A stretch of 8,258 nucleotides of DNA from Bacteriovoracaceae bacterium UBA1018. GTDB lineage: Bacteria; Bdellovibrionota; UBA1018. The position numbers and the translations under genes were made by a program. The stretch is from the NCBI GenBank assembly GCA_002291495.1, contig DBAE01000182.1, positions 21,915 through 30,172 on the forward strand, written 5' to 3'. The notes beneath the pieces are model-generated. The model was not told where the DNA came from, made no database searches, and worked only from the letters and a program-made list of their open reading frames with translations. This document shows positions 6,450 through 8,258 of the stretch, piece after piece. Every line of letters starts with the position of its first letter. The first letter of the stretch is position 1.

Positions 6450-7705
6450 ACTTTTTAGCAATCGTCATGGCAATGGTCATGGCTATCTTCATGACTCTAT
6501 CTCAACCGAGTTTTGCAATCGGACCTCTAACCGGATGTCGAGAGCTTCTCTCACGTTATCAAAACAACAATACAGATCGCACTCAGTCATTTATTACATA
6601 CCTGGAGACACTCCATGCAACAGGTGTAATATCAGAAGACGGACTTAGGCTTCTTATCTCAAAGGTATCGGAAGGAGTGCTCACACATCCTGTTTTACCT
6701 TCATCGGTTAAAACAAGTTATCAAGCTGAGTCGCATTTTTTCGAAATCGACACGTATATTCAAAACGGAAATATTCAGATTTCAAAGGTAGTCGCTTGGG
6801 TTGAAGATAAACTCGCGATTAAGACGACGCAGCGACACCAAAGATTAGAGACTCAAGGCGACACTGAAGAGGTCGGGCGGTATGATTTTTATCGCATTGA
6901 AGGTGGAATCTTTGAAGTAGGTGGCGACGATTCACGACATCAGGTGAAACTTACTCGTGCTATAGAAGTGATGTCTAAGCCCGTAACCCATCTTCAGTGG
7001 GCTGAGCTGATGGAAGACGTGCCTACATTGGAGGACAGCACTTCAGCCGAAGAGATGATGCTCAACGGTAAAGTACTGCGCCAACGTTTTGATCACCCAG
7101 TCAATCGCATTACTTGGTTATCAGCTCTCGAATTTGCAAATCGCCTTTCCAAGAAACATGGATATAGACCTGTCTACAATCTTGAACGTTTGCGTAAGCG
7201 CGACCAGGCAGAGGATGGAACTCTCACTGCACGCTCAGGAGAGATTGAAATTATTGCAGAAGATCAAAATGTCTACGCGACAAATGGATATCGCCTACCG
7301 ACGCGAGCCGAGCAAGAATTCTTGCTGAGCCAAGCTCGAACGCAAGAAGGCAAACCGTTTTCACTCGACCAGCTGGGAAAGTATGCTTGGTTCGCAGGCA
7401 ATTCTAATAACTCTACTCAACCCGTAGCAAGTAAGGCTCCTTTGCTCATACAAGGAAAAGAATTCTTCGACCTTTTCGGCAATGTCTGGGAAATGAGTAG
7501 TGACTGGGCAAACCGCACCCGAAAGAAGTGGAATCCCGACGATATTGAGACAGACCCCTTTGATCCGATTAACAGACAACGCAACTTAATGCTGGGCGGT
7601 AGCTATGAAGACCTTAGCGGCGCTGAGTTCTCACGAAATATCATCATGGAGTTCGATTACATTTCACCCAGCATTGGATTTCGACTTGTGAGGACGGTGC
7701 AGTGA
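6446..7705 (+). CDS. Exported FGE-fold (SUMF1/EgtB/PvdO-like) protein, paralog 7
   Basis: 419 residues from the ATG at 6446. The frame is open back to 6257, but that extension lies inside the previous gene and would bury the signal peptide. The ATG at 6446 overlaps the preceding stop (ATGA) and has GGAG 6 nt upstream. The signal peptide is Met-rich (MAMVMAIFM, 9-16 region) and ends at SFA (22-24); Cys31 follows. The helical region has SFITYLETL (48-56), EGVLTHPV (76-83) and H(97)...IDTYIQ...W(118). The FGE-like domain has GGIFEVG (153-159), EVMSKPVTH (174-182), DHPVNRITW (216-224), GYRLPTRAEQEF (281-292), YAWFAGNS (313-320), FDLFGNVWEM (341-350), LGGSY (383-387) and GFRLVRTVQ (411-419). The segment after LGGSY has no cysteine. 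In-frame ATGs at 6467, 6473 and 6479 could act as secondary starts but shorten the signal peptide. Function unknown. Confidence 0.92.
   Translation: MNFLAIVMAMVMAIFMTLSQPSFAIGPLTGCRELLSRYQNNNTDRTQSFITYLETLHATGVISEDGLRLLISKVSEGVLTHPVLPSSVKTSYQAESHFFEIDTYIQNGNIQISKVVAWVEDKLAIKTTQRHQRLETQGDTEEVGRYDFYRIEGGIFEVGGDDSRHQVKLTRAIEVMSKPVTHLQWAELMEDVPTLEDSTSAEEMMLNGKVLRQRFDHPVNRITWLSALEFANRLSKKHGYRPVYNLERLRKRDQAEDGTLTARSGEIEIIAEDQNVYATNGYRLPTRAEQEFLLSQARTQEGKPFSLDQLGKYAWFAGNSNNSTQPVASKAPLLIQGKEFFDLFGNVWEMSSDWANRTRKKWNPDDIETDPFDPINRQRNLMLGGSYEDLSGAEFSRNIIMEFDYISPSIGFRLVRTVQ
7690..7694 (+). promoter_or_regulatory. Shine-Dalgarno GAGGA inside the C-terminal codons, for the 7702 start
   Basis: GAGGA lies in GTG AGG ACG (Val-Arg-Thr), 7 nt before the GTG of a GTGA overlap, the same geometry as at 347-362. 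Confidence 0.8.
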
Positions 7706-8258
7706 GACGCTGTAGAGCACTGATTTATAGTATACTTCTCGTTTCGCTCTGCTTGCCTCACTCTGCGTTGGGCAAATGTGCAGGATTTTTAGATCGCTTT
7801 TCTAATCTATCCTTACCCCCACCTCCGTACATTAATCCGACAGACGGGCTCATTTCGTACCTTTCAGAACTTCTTCAAAATAAAACTATTGGTGATCCAG
7901 AACTCCTCACATTGGTCAGTGATCTTTCAGAAGGAGTAGTTCGAAATCCTATTTCTCTTTCCTCAACAAAAATTAATCAGACGCGCTTGGTTCACTTTGG
8001 AGGAATTGAAACATTTATCCAAGGCAAACGCCTCAATAAGAAAAAGTTACTCGCCTTCGCCAAAAGAGCTCTCAAAGAGCGTTCTGATCTAGGAGTTGAA
8101 AGGAACAAAGAAAGCTTAAAAACAGAGCATATCTTTCAGCCGATACAATTTTGGGTAGTACCACCTGGAACCTTTAAAATGGGCAATTCAGAAAACAGAG
8201 TCGAAGTGACTCTTACTCACGAAATTGAAGTCATGGCTACTCCGGTCACCCAATTTAC
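7702..8258 (+). CDS. Exported FGE-fold (SUMF1/EgtB/PvdO-like) protein, paralog 8, 5' fragment
   Basis: 185 codons are visible before the right edge cuts the gene. The GTG start overlaps the previous stop (GTGA) and GAGGA lies 7 nt upstream. The basic N-terminus MRRCR is followed by a hydrophobic core and SALG (21-24), giving a signal peptide, then Cys26. The helical region has a proline-rich insert (LPPPPY, 37-43), then GLISYLSELL (49-58), SEGVVRNPI (75-83 region), H(98)FGGIETFIQ and a basic helix in which the usual Trp of the W...L motif is Phe119. The FGE-like domain begins with VVPPGTFKMG (152-161), the most canonical PGTF.MG hairpin in the window, then THEIEVMATPVTQ (172-184). The active-site part is outside the window, so whether this copy carries the FGE cysteine pair cannot be seen. 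Confidence 0.88.
   Translation, partial: MRRCRALIYSILLVSLCLPHSALGKCAGFLDRFSNLSLPPPPYINPTDGLISYLSELLQNKTIGDPELLTLVSDLSEGVVRNPISLSSTKINQTRLVHFGGIETFIQGKRLNKKKLLAFAKRALKERSDLGVERNKESLKTEHIFQPIQFWVVPPGTFKMGNSENRVEVTLTHEIEVMATPVTQF

Noticed and set aside
6464..6483. GTCATGGC direct repeat in a signal peptide
   Set aside because: Two 8-bp copies 12 bp apart coding for VMAMVMA; most likely low-complexity signal-peptide sequence, though a slippage variant is possible.
120..7700. Diversity-generating retroelement
   Set aside because: The fold and variable segment resemble such targets, but no reverse transcriptase, template repeat or adenine-directed pattern is visible in the window.

Overview
The window is an uninterrupted tandem array of one paralogous family. 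Eight genes lie in a row, all on the + strand: two cut by the window edges and six complete. All carry a domain with the formylglycine-generating-enzyme fold (FGE-sulfatase, SUMF1/EgtB/PvdO group, C-type-lectin-like). Every gene whose 5' end is visible encodes a Sec-type signal peptide, one conserved cysteine near the mature N-terminus, a helical N-terminal region of about 100 residues that I cannot assign to a known family, and then the FGE-like domain ending in the signature G(F/L/V)RL(V/A)R. No other gene type, RNA gene, mobile element or CRISPR array is visible.

Layout: a 3' gene fragment (1-362), then complete genes at 359-1534, 1531-2694, 2691-3896 and 3893-5071; an 88-bp gap (5072-5159) holding a plausible sigma70-type promoter; complete genes at 5160-6449 and 6446-7705; and a 5' gene fragment from 7702 to the end. 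All junctions except the gap are 4-bp GTGA/ATGA stop-start overlaps with a Shine-Dalgarno 6-7 nt upstream, so each run looks like a translationally coupled operon. In most junctions the Shine-Dalgarno is written inside the codons for the conserved C-terminal tail.

The paralogs keep the scaffold motifs (EVM.TPVTQ, HPV..I(S/T)W, G(Y/F)RLPT, YAW...NS, YDL.GNVWEW) but diverge strongly between GNVWEW and GFRLVR. That segment forms the catalytic or ligand site in this fold. The copper-binding cysteine pair of true aerobic FGEs is absent in all seven copies where the region is visible; one copy keeps the first cysteine. I infer that these are exported binding or structural proteins, or enzymes of another type, rather than sulfatase-activating enzymes. 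No sulfatase lies in the window.

Organism: a Gram-negative bacterium with roughly mid-40s percent GC (estimated by eye from a few lines), GTG and ATG starts and purine-rich Shine-Dalgarno sites. Large families of exported FGE-fold proteins make me think of predatory Bdellovibrionota-type bacteria, but nothing in the window proves that. How the proteins act together is unknown; coupled translation suggests co-production in similar amounts.
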